Both the position numbers and the translations under genes were made by a program. Under the pieces are notes generated by a model, which made no database searches, was not told the origin of the DNA, and saw only the letters and a program-made list of their open reading frames with translations. Positions 15,032 to 23,566 of a DNA stretch of 34,349 bases are shown here, in pieces. The DNA is from a virus. The stretch is taken from the IMG/VR virus record IMGVR_UViG_3300032322_000681, positions 1 to 34,349 of that record; one strand, written 5' to 3'. Positions within the stretch are counted from its first letter, which is position 1. Each line of letters opens with the position of its first letter.

Positions 15032-17793
15032 TGGCTACCGATCTTGAAGAACTTGTAAAACAGTTTGGTGGGACGGTATCCGGTACTGCGCCGGCTCCTG
15101 CACCAGCTCCTGCACCTGCGGCGGCCCCTGTGGCTGCACCTGCACCTATGGCTGCGCCAGCAGCAATGGCTGCTCCTGCAATGGCACCTGCGCCTGCACC
15201 TGTGGCGACTACCAGGGTTGCCAGGCCTGCTCCTGCCGCTGCAGCGGCTCCTACGCCTATGGCCGCACCTGCGCCGGCAGCTCCGGCTCCTGCCGCCACT
15301 GACATGACGGCCTTGGCTGCAGAGTTCGGCGGCCGGCCAGAGATGGGATTCTTTGGAAGCATCGTCGAGTCGGTCACCGGCCGCGCTCGGGCAACGCCTG
15401 AGACACAGCGCCTGCCTGAGTGGACGGCCATGCCAGAACTTAACCAAATGAGCATGGCGTCTTTCAAGTCGGCGCTGGGCACCTTGCTGACCAACCCGCA
15501 GGAGACGGTGCAGATTCTGCAGTCCAATTTCCCAGGCATGCAGGTCCGTCAAGACGCCAGAGGCAACTTTATCCTGCGCTCATCGGTCGACCAGAAAGAG
15601 TACGCCATCCCTCCTGGCTTCAGTGCTGGAGACATTCCAAGGGCGCTGGGCGGCCTGTTTGCCTTCACACCGGCAGGCCGAGCTGCAACCATCCCTGGCG
15701 CAGTCGTTGCTGCTGGTGTAACCCAAGCTGGCATCGAGGCGACGCAGGCAGGAACTGGTGGTCGGTTTGACACTGGCGAAATCGGCATGGCAGCCGCCAC
15801 AGGCCCGGCAGGGCAGATCATTCAGCGTGCTGCACCTCCGGTGGCCGCAGCCGTCCGAAGAGGCGCACAGCGCGTCACAGGCCGCGCGCCGGCCGCTGCT
15901 GCACCTGCTCCAGCACCTCGCGTCGAGCCGACGCTTGGAGCCTTTCCTGAGCCAAGCGTAGACCAGCAAATTGCAGGACTCCGGTTCCAGCAACAGCGCC
16001 TTGCATCAGAACCCCTTCAAGAAGGAGAGTCTGTATATCTGCGAGAACTTAGCATCAATGATCTACAGCGGCAGATAGATCAACTCAGCGGACCGCCTGT
16101 AGCTCCTCCAGCAGCCGCAGCAATACCAGAGGCACCACCTGCGGCTCCCGGCCCTGCTGGAGCGCCTATGGGCACCGCAATGGCCCCTGAAGTGCCACCT
16201 GCGGCACCTGGGGCTGCTGCTGCCGTTCCGGCAGGCGATGTGGGCGAGGTGTTGAACCTGGCACGCAAGGCAGGCGGCATGGGTCCAGGGTCAACTGCGG
16301 CCAAGGCCAAGCTGGTCGACATGGCCCAGGTAAACCCTGATGCGCGTGCGGCAGCCGAGCGTCTGGGCATTGATGTGCCGTTCGACGTGCTGAGCGACAA
16401 CCCGCAGGTGCGCAGCGCTGTGGGCCTGACCCGCGCGCTGGTTGCAGGCGAGGCCGAGGCAGCATGGGAAAACACCGTGCGCCAGGCCATTCAGCGTGCC
16501 GACGAGATTTCGCAGCAGTTCGATGCGGCCTTCGTGGCTGGCCGTCCTGCTCCTGGTGCGACCTCGCAGAAGATCGTGGACAACCTGCAGCAGACTCGGC
16601 AAACGCTGAAGTCTGACGCCAAGGCCATCTACGACCGTATCGATGAGATGGTGCCGAAAAACTCACCAGTCGATCTGAACAACCTCAGAACATACCTCGA
16701 CGAACTGCGTGCCAATCTGGGCGCTGCAGGCCGCATGACGCCACAGGAATCCAACCTGGCCAAGATGCTGGAGAAGGGCGAGCTGACATACTTCGGCCTC
16801 AAGCGCGAGAAGGACTTGGTCGGCCAGGCTGTTGGTGGACTGAAGTCACCCTACGACAACATGGCGACTGGCGATCTCAAGCGCCTGTATGCAGCTTTGG
16901 CCCAAGACCAACTGGACAGCGTGGCCTCCCTGGCCGGCGAAGAGGCTCGGCGCGAACTGCGTGCGGCCAACCTGCTGACGGCAAAGCAGAAGGCGCTGGA
17001 AAAGCGCATCGTCGGTGCGTTTGGCCAGGAGATCGACGGCAGCGTGGCTCAGCGCATGCAGACGGCCATCAGCACGGCCGCCAAGGGCGATGCCGCGGCC
17101 TTCAATCGTCTGATGAAGGTGGTGCCTGCCGAGCTGCAGAAGGAGACGCTGGCCACCGCGCTGGCGTCCGTCACTGCTGGCAAGGCGGCAGGCCGTGCGG
17201 CTGCAGGAGCTGCCGAGACCGTCTTCAGCCCTGCCGAGTTCACCAAGGTCTACCGCGGCCTGCGCGCCAACCCGCCTGTTTACTCCCAGATGGTCAAGAT
17301 CATGGGACCAGAGTGGGACCGTGCCTCGCGTGACCTCTACGAGATTTCGAGGCGCATTGCCGACGCACAGGCTCGCATCCCGACCACCGGCAAGGCCAAC
17401 CAGATTCTGGGCGAGGCTGCGGTCGAAAGCCTGATGGGCAGGGTCATGTCCAGCAGCCTGGCGCAGCGTGCTGCCACTGGCGTGGCCAGCATGGTGCCTG
17501 GTGGCGGCTTGATCGCACCGGACATCGTGCAGTGGATGTCTGCTGCCAAAGGCGCTGGCGTGCAGAAAGCAGCCAAGCTGTTTGCCTCGCCAGAGTTCCA
17601 GGAACTGGCTGTGCAGTCTGCCACCAAGGGCGGCGAGCCAACCCAAGCCGCCATCCGTCGCACGGCCATGAGTAAAGCATTCAGTGATTTCGCAAAAGAG
17701 GTCAACCTGCCACAATCTCTGGATGCGCGCGTCCAGTACTTGCAGAGTGCAATCCAGGCCGGACGCCAATTTGAGCAGGAGATCGAACAATGA
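15031..17793 (+). CDS. Large internal virion/ejection protein, P22 gp16 position
   Basis: At 920 residues this is the largest protein here and the third of the ejection trio (P22 gp16 is 609). A short N-terminal helix (TDLEELVKQFGG) is followed by a Pro/Ala low-complexity tract (about 20-90). An ordered segment precedes a second Pro/Ala region (about 290-400), and then comes a long helical domain to the end. A QEYxIPPGF-like part (KEYAIPPGFSAGDIP) and a hydrophobic stretch after residue 205 could contact membranes. I see no lytic transglycosylase motif. Function is inferred from order; the Pro/Ala tracts make it unlike canonical gp16. Confidence 0.78.
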   Translation: MATDLEELVKQFGGTVSGTAPAPAPAPAPAAAPVAAPAPMAAPAAMAAPAMAPAPAPVATTRVARPAPAAAAAPTPMAAPAPAAPAPAATDMTALAAEFGGRPEMGFFGSIVESVTGRARATPETQRLPEWTAMPELNQMSMASFKSALGTLLTNPQETVQILQSNFPGMQVRQDARGNFILRSSVDQKEYAIPPGFSAGDIPRALGGLFAFTPAGRAATIPGAVVAAGVTQAGIEATQAGTGGRFDTGEIGMAAATGPAGQIIQRAAPPVAAAVRRGAQRVTGRAPAAAAPAPAPRVEPTLGAFPEPSVDQQIAGLRFQQQRLASEPLQEGESVYLRELSINDLQRQIDQLSGPPVAPPAAAAIPEAPPAAPGPAGAPMGTAMAPEVPPAAPGAAAAVPAGDVGEVLNLARKAGGMGPGSTAAKAKLVDMAQVNPDARAAAERLGIDVPFDVLSDNPQVRSAVGLTRALVAGEAEAAWENTVRQAIQRADEISQQFDAAFVAGRPAPGATSQKIVDNLQQTRQTLKSDAKAIYDRIDEMVPKNSPVDLNNLRTYLDELRANLGAAGRMTPQESNLAKMLEKGELTYFGLKREKDLVGQAVGGLKSPYDNMATGDLKRLYAALAQDQLDSVASLAGEEARRELRAANLLTAKQKALEKRIVGAFGQEIDGSVAQRMQTAISTAAKGDAAAFNRLMKVVPAELQKETLATALASVTAGKAAGRAAAGAAETVFSPAEFTKVYRGLRANPPVYSQMVKIMGPEWDRASRDLYEISRRIADAQARIPTTGKANQILGEAAVESLMGRVMSSSLAQRAATGVASMVPGGGLIAPDIVQWMSAAKGAGVQKAAKLFASPEFQELAVQSATKGGEPTQAAIRRTAMSKAFSDFAKEVNLPQSLDARVQYLQSAIQAGRQFEQEIEQ

Positions 17794-18284
17794 GCACAGT
17801 TTCAGTACCAGCACCATACCCAGCATTTGCTGGCGCTGATGGCCAGCCGTTGGAGGATGGCTACATCTGGATCGGCACTGCTGGCTTGCCGCCGATTGGC
17901 AATGCGATCAACGTCTACTGGGACGCAGCTCAGACGTTGGCTGCTGCGCAGCCGATCCGCACGCAGGGCGGCTATCCAGTCAACAGCGGCACGCCTTCCA
18001 GGTTGTTTGTCGGAAGCGACTACAGCATCCAAGTGCAGGACAAAAATGGCAGCGTGGTTTACACCTCGCTGCTGGACAACTTGTACTCTGGTGGTGGCGC
18101 AGGCTCAATTGTGACCAACGCAACTGGCGATGGCGTGCAGTTGATCTTTGCGGTGTCGTTTATCCCGTCTGCGATCTACATCAATGGCGTCTATCAAAAT
18201 CAAAACACTTACTCGGTGGCCGGTGGGAATGTCACGTTCTCCGAAGCGCCACCAGTCACCTCGGTGATCGAGTTCCTGATCTAA
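17790..18284 (+). CDS. Stand-alone tailspike head-binding adaptor (P22 tailspike N-domain)
   Basis: This 164-residue protein is clearly related to the head-binding domain of P22 tailspike: PAPYPAFAGADGQPLEDGYI, then NVYWDAAQTLAAAQPIRTQG, then FVGSDYSIQVQDKNGSVVYT, all within residues of about 7-92. In P22 this domain attaches the spike to the virion and is fused to the receptor-cleaving helix. Here it ends after a short beta-rich part (VQLIFAVSFIPSAIYINGVY), so the enzymatic part must be a separate protein, probably from the following genes. It overlaps the ejection protein gene by ATGA. Confidence 0.92.
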   Translation: MSTVSVPAPYPAFAGADGQPLEDGYIWIGTAGLPPIGNAINVYWDAAQTLAAAQPIRTQGGYPVNSGTPSRLFVGSDYSIQVQDKNGSVVYTSLLDNLYSGGGAGSIVTNATGDGVQLIFAVSFIPSAIYINGVYQNQNTYSVAGGNVTFSEAPPVTSVIEFLI

Positions 18285-18294
18285 GGAGAAAGCA

Positions 18295-19116
18295 ATGCTA
18301 AAAGCAGTCTCATCCATCACCAACGCCATCGGTGCGTTGAACTTCAAAGGCACGTGGGATGCCAATGCCAACAGCCCTGTGCTGACCTCTAGCGTGGGCA
18401 CAAAGGGCGATTATTACGTTGTCGGCACAGCAGGCTCCACCAACCTCAACGGCATCAGCAACTGGGGTGTGGGCGATCTGGCAACCTTCAACGGCTCGGT
18501 CTGGCAACGAGTCGAGGGCGGCGCTGATCTGAATGGTGTGAACCTTTCCGTCTCAGGCACAAGCACCCTGTCCGGCCTGACCGCATCGACAGCTCTGGCA
18601 TTGAACGCAAGCAAAGAAGTGGTCAGCGTCACCAACACTGGCACAGGCAACAACGTGCTGGCAACCACACCGACCTTGGTGGGCGATGTCACCCTGTCCA
18701 CTGGCAACCTTGTTGTGTCAAATGGCAAAGGTATTGATTTTTCACTAACACCGGGCACAGGCACAAGCGAGTTGCTGGCTGACTATGAGGAAGGCACTTG
18801 GACGCCAACTTATACGAATTGGACAATTGACCCCATAACCAACAACGCAACATATACAAAAGTTGGCCGTTTGGTCACGGTCACTTATGTGGCCAACGAA
18901 GGTGTAGCCGTTGCCGGAAATTCCGAAATTGGTGGACTTCCATTCACATCAAAAAACACCAATGGGGCATCTGTTGTTGCAAAGGATTTGAGTGGGTCTA
19001 GCCCGGGAACAACTGTTTTTGGCACCATTGGTGGAAATGCTACAAAAATTGCATCTATGTCATCTGCCACATTCACAGGCCTGTACTGGGCTTTCTCCAC
19101 AACGTATGTTGTGTAA
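18295..19116 (+). CDS. Tail fibre/spike connector protein
   Basis: This 273-residue protein lies between the head-binding adaptor and the beta-helix spike. The N-terminal half (NFKGTWDANANSPVLTSSVG, GDYYVVGTAGST, VGDLATFNGSVWQRVEGG) is a repeat-like segment common in phage fibres. The middle is Ser/Thr/Leu-rich, and the C-terminal part (LADYEEGTWTPTYTNWTIDP onward) is a domain often found at fibre tips. It probably forms part of the receptor-binding apparatus. Base composition becomes visibly AT-richer in its 3' third. Confidence 0.8.
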   Translation: MLKAVSSITNAIGALNFKGTWDANANSPVLTSSVGTKGDYYVVGTAGSTNLNGISNWGVGDLATFNGSVWQRVEGGADLNGVNLSVSGTSTLSGLTASTALALNASKEVVSVTNTGTGNNVLATTPTLVGDVTLSTGNLVVSNGKGIDFSLTPGTGTSELLADYEEGTWTPTYTNWTIDPITNNATYTKVGRLVTVTYVANEGVAVAGNSEIGGLPFTSKNTNGASVVAKDLSGSSPGTTVFGTIGGNATKIASMSSATFTGLYWAFSTTYVV

Positions 19117-19125
19117 GGATCGAAA

Positions 19126-20667
19126 ATGTCTTTGACAAAAGCCTCATATTCGATGATTGATGGCGCGTCCATCAACGTGGTGGACTTTGGCGCTGTTGCC
19201 GATGCCGTTGTCAGCGGAAACAACTTTGTAAGCGGGACCGACAACCTTGCGGCCTTTAATGCAGCACTGGCTAAAGCGACCGCAACTGGCATCACCAGAG
19301 TGCGTGCGCCGGGTGGTTTCTACTACATCTCGGCACCGTTCACGCTTCCGCGAGGAGTCACGCTTGAAGGCGATGGCACCAGCCATCTTCCAATTGTTAC
19401 TCAGACAAGCAACAGAACTGGCACTTGCTTGTTGGTTAATGGGACTGCTGGCGCTGACTGCTTGGCATTTGAGTCCAACGCAGGCCACTCTGGTCTTGCA
19501 AACATCTCCATTTACAACACCAACACCAACGCAATTCGCTCGGTGGTTTCGATTGTTGGACAACTGTATCCACGCATGACCAACGTGGAACTTGCTAGTT
19601 TGAAGAAAACTACTGGATGCGGTTTGTGGATTTCGGCAGCAACGACAGGCGTTAAATTCTCAACATTGTGGGGTGCTTTTCATAACATTGTTGCAGTTGG
19701 GACAGACGTTGGCACTGCAAACGAGGCCAGTCTTCGATACGGCTTGATTGTGTATGGGTTTACCCCCGTTGATGTCTCCAACGCAAACTCTTTTGTATCT
19801 GGTCAATTTGCTGGAACATGGGGCGGTATGTTGATGGACGGCGATGCTGGAGACACCGGTGCATTGTCTTGCGTGTTCCACGGTGTTAAGTTTGACACAA
19901 ACTGGGACGGAACTTACACGCCAGAATTCCGCACAAAAGCTGATGCCGTGTTTGGATGGCTTGAAAACGACTGCTACATCTATCCGGTTGTTCACTTAAA
20001 GAAGGGCCGCGATACTGCGTTTCACGGTTGCTACTTTGAGGCGGCTGGCTCTCCAGCCACATACAATGATGGCGTCAATGGATCACATGATCTGATTGCT
20101 GTTTTTTACAACGGCGGCGGGACAACGGTCAACCAAGGAACAGATGTTCTTGGCTGCAACTGGAATGGCTGCTACTTGTTTGACATTGGGCAAGCTGCCC
20201 GTGTTGACCCCGCGCTGGTGACAAGATACAGCACCCGCTTTGTTGAAAATTTGCTTGTCCTTGCAAGCGGTACCCAATCTATTCCGGCGTTTGCGTGGAC
20301 AAAGGTCGAACTTAATGGTGGGCCTCAATTTGGTGACAATTCATTCTTGGAATGGGATGCCACAAATGATGCCGCCAAGATTAGAAGTCCCGGTACATAT
20401 TTGATCACTGGTCAATTTGAGTTTGCTGGATGGGCTGTTGGCGCTGGGACTTCGGGAATTATTCGCATCCAGACAGATGCCGGATATACCTACCAAGGGG
20501 GCCGCATGGGGCCATTGGCCTTGAACGAGTCAATCGTACTTCAAGTGCAAGTTCAGATGAGCCTTTTACGAGGTCAATCCGTATGGCTTGAGGTTTTGCA
20601 GAATCAAGGCAGCAACCAAAATAGCAGCGGATCAAACACCCGTCTAAACGTGACAAAAATTTGTTAA
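19126..20667 (+). CDS. Tailspike with right-handed beta-helix (pectate-lyase-like)
   Basis: This 513-residue protein starts with LTKASYSMIDGASINVVDFG, the hallmark entry into phage beta-helix spikes. A long solenoid-like pattern follows up to about residue 385 (VRAPGGFYYISAPFTLPRGV, and repeated GC-Y/F-type rungs). The C-terminal 120 residues (ATNDAAKIRSPGTYLITGQF onward) look like a C1q-type trimeric tip. It would bind and perhaps cleave host surface polysaccharide; catalytic residues cannot be assigned by eye. The gene is AT-richer than the replication and head genes, suggesting exchange. Confidence 0.88.
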   Translation: MSLTKASYSMIDGASINVVDFGAVADAVVSGNNFVSGTDNLAAFNAALAKATATGITRVRAPGGFYYISAPFTLPRGVTLEGDGTSHLPIVTQTSNRTGTCLLVNGTAGADCLAFESNAGHSGLANISIYNTNTNAIRSVVSIVGQLYPRMTNVELASLKKTTGCGLWISAATTGVKFSTLWGAFHNIVAVGTDVGTANEASLRYGLIVYGFTPVDVSNANSFVSGQFAGTWGGMLMDGDAGDTGALSCVFHGVKFDTNWDGTYTPEFRTKADAVFGWLENDCYIYPVVHLKKGRDTAFHGCYFEAAGSPATYNDGVNGSHDLIAVFYNGGGTTVNQGTDVLGCNWNGCYLFDIGQAARVDPALVTRYSTRFVENLLVLASGTQSIPAFAWTKVELNGGPQFGDNSFLEWDATNDAAKIRSPGTYLITGQFEFAGWAVGAGTSGIIRIQTDAGYTYQGGRMGPLALNESIVLQVQVQMSLLRGQSVWLEVLQNQGSNQNSSGSNTRLNVTKIC

Positions 20668-20677
20668 GGAGAAATTC

Positions 20678-20944
20678 ATGGCGCTCAAAAAATCACATCA
20701 GTCTAAATTCGGCATTCTTATTCAAGACGCTTACTTCAAAGTCTCCAGCGTTTCTGGCAGCAAACTTGGTGCAATCATCACAGTCGATGTTTACGCAAGC
20801 GATGAAGCATCAAAGTCAGGATCGCATCAGGTAGACAGCAGCCGTTTTGACTTCACACCATCGCAGACTTCAAAGACTTGGGACGCTCAAGCCTATGAAC
20901 ACCTGAAAACTCTGCCAGAATTCGCTGGCGCAACTGATTGTTAA
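20678..20944 (+). CDS. Small conserved protein after the tailspike (88 aa)
   Basis: This 88-residue protein (MALKKSHQSKFGILIQDAYF; end AYEHLKTLPEFAGATDC) shows a pattern I know from small genes downstream of tail fibres in Burkholderiales phages. A TAAGGAGA site lies just before the ATG. Residues of about 16-45 look like two beta strands. It could be a spike-associated or assembly protein; no function is established. The gap after it (20945-20987) holds only a weak CCCAAG/CTTGGG inverted repeat without a T-run. Confidence 0.75.
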   Translation: MALKKSHQSKFGILIQDAYFKVSSVSGSKLGAIITVDVYASDEASKSGSHQVDSSRFDFTPSQTSKTWDAQAYEHLKTLPEFAGATDC

Positions 20945-20987
20945 ACCAAAGCCCAAGTGGATTCTTGGGTCATACTAGGAGAGCATC

Positions 20988-21224
20988 ATGCTTGAGAAAA
21001 TTGAAATCGTTGACCGTATCGAAGTGATTGAAAACGGCTCCGTGCAAGTTCGCACCAAAACCGCCATCAAAGAAGATGGCGTCGAAATCAGCAGCAAGTT
21101 CCATCGCCATATCGTTGTCCCTGGCGACGACTACAGCGGCGAAGATGCCCGTGTTCAAGCCATCTGCGCTGCCACCCACACTGCTGACGTAATCGCAGCT
21201 TACAAAGCCGCACAAGGAGTCTGA
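20988..21224 (+). CDS. Small conserved phage protein (78 aa)
   Basis: This 78-residue protein (VDRIEVIENGSVQVRTKTAI; FHRHIVVPGDDYSGEDARVQ; end AAYKAAQGV) belongs to a family frequent near tail genes of betaproteobacterial phages. TAGGAGAG (20976-20983) is a good ribosome site. The predicted structure is a beta-meander followed by a short helix. Function is unknown. Confidence 0.78.
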   Translation: MLEKIEIVDRIEVIENGSVQVRTKTAIKEDGVEISSKFHRHIVVPGDDYSGEDARVQAICAATHTADVIAAYKAAQGV

Positions 21225-21225
21225 C

Positions 21226-21579
21226 ATGGCCACCAATTCCCAGATTGCATTTGCACCCCAAGGCGAGACCGTCGTCGTCGCTGCAGCCGTTGCACCTCCT
21301 GCCGGCGTTCAGGCTCCGGTCTACGACAAGTTTGATGCCCAGGGCATGGGCCAGTACCGCATCGTCAACGGCAGCCAGAACACTGTGTTCTTGGGCGTCG
21401 GATCAACTGCTGCACTGGCGACTGCTAACGCTGTTGCCCCTGTGGCCGGCAACCCGTCTCCGGCCATTGTGCTGGTGCCTGGTGCTGTGGAAATCCTGCG
21501 CTTTAACCGGACGGTCTACTTCAGTGGCGCTGCGTCATCTGCCTCGACGGTCTACATCGTGCCTGGCGAAGGCTTGTGA
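21226..21579 (+). CDS. Small beta-rich conserved phage protein (117 aa)
   Basis: This 117-residue protein is low in charge and rich in Ala, Val, Pro and Thr, with a strand-like pattern (QYRIVNGSQNTVFLGVGSTA; EILRFNRTVYFSGAASSAS). Such proteins commonly lie in tail-fibre or decoration regions. It begins one base after the previous stop behind AAGGAG, and its stop overlaps the next gene by one base. A virion role is plausible but not demonstrated. Confidence 0.75.
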   Translation: MATNSQIAFAPQGETVVVAAAVAPPAGVQAPVYDKFDAQGMGQYRIVNGSQNTVFLGVGSTAALATANAVAPVAGNPSPAIVLVPGAVEILRFNRTVYFSGAASSASTVYIVPGEGL

Positions 21580-21809
21580 TGTTGGAGACAGACGTGATGT
21601 CAGAGAGCAATGAGATTGACCTGGTGAAGTACGGCGTCTTGTGGCAGAAGGTCCAAGACATGGACAAGAAGGTCGACAAGATGGAGCGCAATGTCGAGGA
21701 GCTGCTGGCGCTGGCCAACAAAGGCAAGGGCGGCCTGTGGTTTGGCATGTCCATCGTCTCTGGCGTCTCGGCCGTGGTCGGCTACGCCTTGAACTACTTT
21801 AAGCACTAG
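21579..21809 (+). CDS. Small membrane protein with coiled coil and one TM segment (lysis-region, XhlA-like layout)
   Basis: This protein has about 76 residues. A charged helix with heptad character (about 20-45: WQKVQDMDKKVDKMERNVEE) is followed by one membrane segment (about 53-73: LWFGMSIVSGVSAVVGYAL) and a short basic end. This is the layout of XhlA-type holin-associated proteins. It is first in the lysis block. I used the ATG at 21579, which overlaps the previous stop (TGATG); a start at 21597 (MSESNE) behind GGAG is equally possible. Confidence 0.7.
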   Translation: MLETDVMSESNEIDLVKYGVLWQKVQDMDKKVDKMERNVEELLALANKGKGGLWFGMSIVSGVSAVVGYALNYFKH

Positions 21810-21811
21810 CC

Positions 21812-22237
21812 ATGTCTGATCAAAACTTAGCCCACGAGTTGGCACTCATCAAAGAGCAGGCCAAAGTAGAGCTGAACAAGCTGCAAGCGCAAAGCACAGC
21901 AAAGGAAGTGGCCGGTAAAGCCATTGGCGAAAGCGGCCTGTTTTACATCACGCTGATCATTGTCATCGGTGTTGGTTCCAGTGTGGTGCTTGAAAATGAG
22001 AAGATCGCAGCAGTCATGGGTCTGCTGGGCGCGGCTCTGACTGCGCTGATCTCCATGCTCAACGGCATTGCTGGTGCGAACGCCAAGCAAGAGAAGCCTG
22101 AGTTCGAGGTCATGAAGCAGTTGATCGACAAGCTCGACCGACTGGATCGTCCAGAGCAGCCCATGCGTGTGGACGTTGAAGGCGATAAAGTTACTGTTCG
22201 CAAGGGTGATGACGTTGTTACCGCCAAGAAGGAGTAA
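21812..22237 (+). CDS. Two-TM membrane protein, holin candidate
   Basis: This 141-residue protein has an N-terminal amphipathic helix (10-35), two hydrophobic segments (about 42-60, LFYITLIIVIGVGSSVVL, and 65-87), and a charged C-terminal tail with coiled-coil character. It lies between the XhlA-like and 3-TM genes directly ahead of the endolysin. A holin or antiholin role is inferred from topology and position only. Confidence 0.65.
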   Translation: MSDQNLAHELALIKEQAKVELNKLQAQSTAKEVAGKAIGESGLFYITLIIVIGVGSSVVLENEKIAAVMGLLGAALTALISMLNGIAGANAKQEKPEFEVMKQLIDKLDRLDRPEQPMRVDVEGDKVTVRKGDDVVTAKKE

Positions 22238-22239
22238 TC

Positions 22240-22731
22240 ATGGACTGGCTCAAGCAGATCGCACCAACCATCGCCACCGCACTCGGTGGCCCACTGGCCG
22301 GCATGGCCGTCTCGGCTGTCTCCAAGGCCATTGGCGTTGACGAGAAGGAAGTCGGCGACCTGATTGCCAACAACAAGCTGACGGCCGACCAGATCGCCCA
22401 GGTCAAGTTGGCTGAGATCGAACTGCAGAAACAGGCTCAGGAGCTGGGCCTGAACTTTGAGAAGCTGGCGGTCGAGGATCGCAAAAGCGCCAGGGACATG
22501 CAGGCCACGACTCGTTCGATGATGCCTCCCATCTTGGCAGGCGCGGTCACTGTCGGTTTCTTCGGCATCATGGTGATGATGTTCTTTAACCAGATCGACA
22601 GCAACAACCCGGCAATCCTGATGATGCTCGGCAGCCTTGGCACGGCCTGGACAGGGATCATTGCCTACTACTTTGGCAGCTCTGCTGGCTCGCAGGCCAA
22701 GACCGATCTGCTCTCAAAAACCACCAAGTGA
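22240..22731 (+). CDS. Holin-like membrane protein (3-TM type)
   Basis: This 163-residue protein has hydrophobic stretches at about residues 8-30, 97-116 and 125-146, and an amphipathic middle containing LAVEDRKSARDMQATTRSM. The phrase YYFGSSAGSQAKTDLL near the end is characteristic of a 3-TM holin family found in phages and gene-transfer agents. It would permeabilise the inner membrane to release or activate the muramidase encoded next, seven bases downstream. Confidence 0.82.
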   Translation: MDWLKQIAPTIATALGGPLAGMAVSAVSKAIGVDEKEVGDLIANNKLTADQIAQVKLAEIELQKQAQELGLNFEKLAVEDRKSARDMQATTRSMMPPILAGAVTVGFFGIMVMMFFNQIDSNNPAILMMLGSLGTAWTGIIAYYFGSSAGSQAKTDLLSKTTK

Positions 22732-22738
22732 AGACGCC

Positions 22739-23251
22739 ATGAAACAGAACTTCGAAGCTGCACTGGCTGCCGTCCTACACCACGAGGGCGGCTTTGTGAA
22801 TCACCCAAAAGACCCAGGCGGCATGACAAACCTCGGCTGCACCAAGAAGGTCTGGGAGGAGTACTGTGGCAACGAGGTGGACGAGAAGGCCATGCGTGCG
22901 CTCACGCCTGCCGATGTGGCACCTCTGTACAAGTCGAAGTACTGGGACAAGGTGCGCGGCGACGAGCTGCCGTCCGGCGTGGACTACGCTGTCTTCGATG
23001 CCGCCATCAACAGCGGCCCAGGAAGGGCTGCAAAGTGGCTCCAGGCGTGCGTTGGCGTCGAGCCAGATGGTGGCATAGGCCCGAAGACTTTGGCGGCTGT
23101 GTCGGCCTTTGATGCGCAGCGGCTTGTCGAGGACTACTCCAAGCGCAGGCTTGCATTCCTTGTGAACCTACCGACTTGGACAGACTTCGGCAAGGGCTGG
23201 GGCAGGCGCGTGGCTGATGTGAAGGCCAAGGCCACCGGCATGACTGCCTGA
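22739..23251 (+). CDS. Endolysin, GH108-type N-acetylmuramidase
   Basis: This 170-residue muramidase cleaves cell-wall glycan. The catalytic Glu is E16 in the HHEGGFVNHPKDPGGMTN motif. The conserved NLGCT and AVFDAAINSGPGRAAKWLQ segments follow, and the C-terminal PG_binding_3-like part (GVEPDGGIGPKTLAAV, about 108-123) completes the family architecture and usual length. No signal peptide is visible, so it depends on a holin. The ATG at 22739 follows AAGTGAAGA. It is the last rightward gene, only six bases from the convergent leftward genes. Confidence 0.92.
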   Translation: MKQNFEAALAAVLHHEGGFVNHPKDPGGMTNLGCTKKVWEEYCGNEVDEKAMRALTPADVAPLYKSKYWDKVRGDELPSGVDYAVFDAAINSGPGRAAKWLQACVGVEPDGGIGPKTLAAVSAFDAQRLVEDYSKRRLAFLVNLPTWTDFGKGWGRRVADVKAKATGMTA

Positions 23252-23257
23252 GACCTT

Positions 23258-23566
23258 CTAGGTAGTCTTGCGCCTGCGACACGCCTCGCGCATGGCAGGC
23301 GTGAAGTCTGGATGAAACGATGCCAGGCTGCAGTCAATCACCCGTCTTTCAGGTGCGACTATTGCAGATGCTGCGATCAGCACGATCCACATGCAGGTCA
23401 CCAGCACCACGGCCAGCACCACGAGCATGGCGCTGGCCATCCTTTTTAGGTGTCCAGCCACAGGGCTGGCAGGCAGTGGCTCAGCGGCCAGCATGACTGG
23501 CCTGCACTTGGCAACTCGAGCAGGACAGTATCGGCCCTGCACGCAGTCATAGTCACAGCAGTTCAT
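23258..23566 (-). CDS. Cys-rich single-TM protein (102 aa)
   Basis: This 102-residue protein starts MNCCDYDCVQGRYCPARVAK, with five cysteines in the first 21 residues (positions 3, 4, 8, 14 and 21). It has one strong TM segment (about 45-70) and a C-terminal SLASFHPDFTPAMREACRRR. I recognise both ends from proteins of Comamonadaceae phages and prophages, with no known function. The start overlaps the previous gene by ATGA. It is the last gene of the leftward operon and ends six bases from the endolysin stop. Confidence 0.8.
   Translation of the reverse strand: MNCCDYDCVQGRYCPARVAKCRPVMLAAEPLPASPVAGHLKRMASAMLVVLAVVLVTCMWIVLIAASAIVAPERRVIDCSLASFHPDFTPAMREACRRRKTT

Noticed and set aside
20952-20969. 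Terminator after the 88-codon gene
   Set aside because: The CCCAAG/CTTGGG repeat has only a six-base stem and no T-run; the next gene follows with its own ribosome site.
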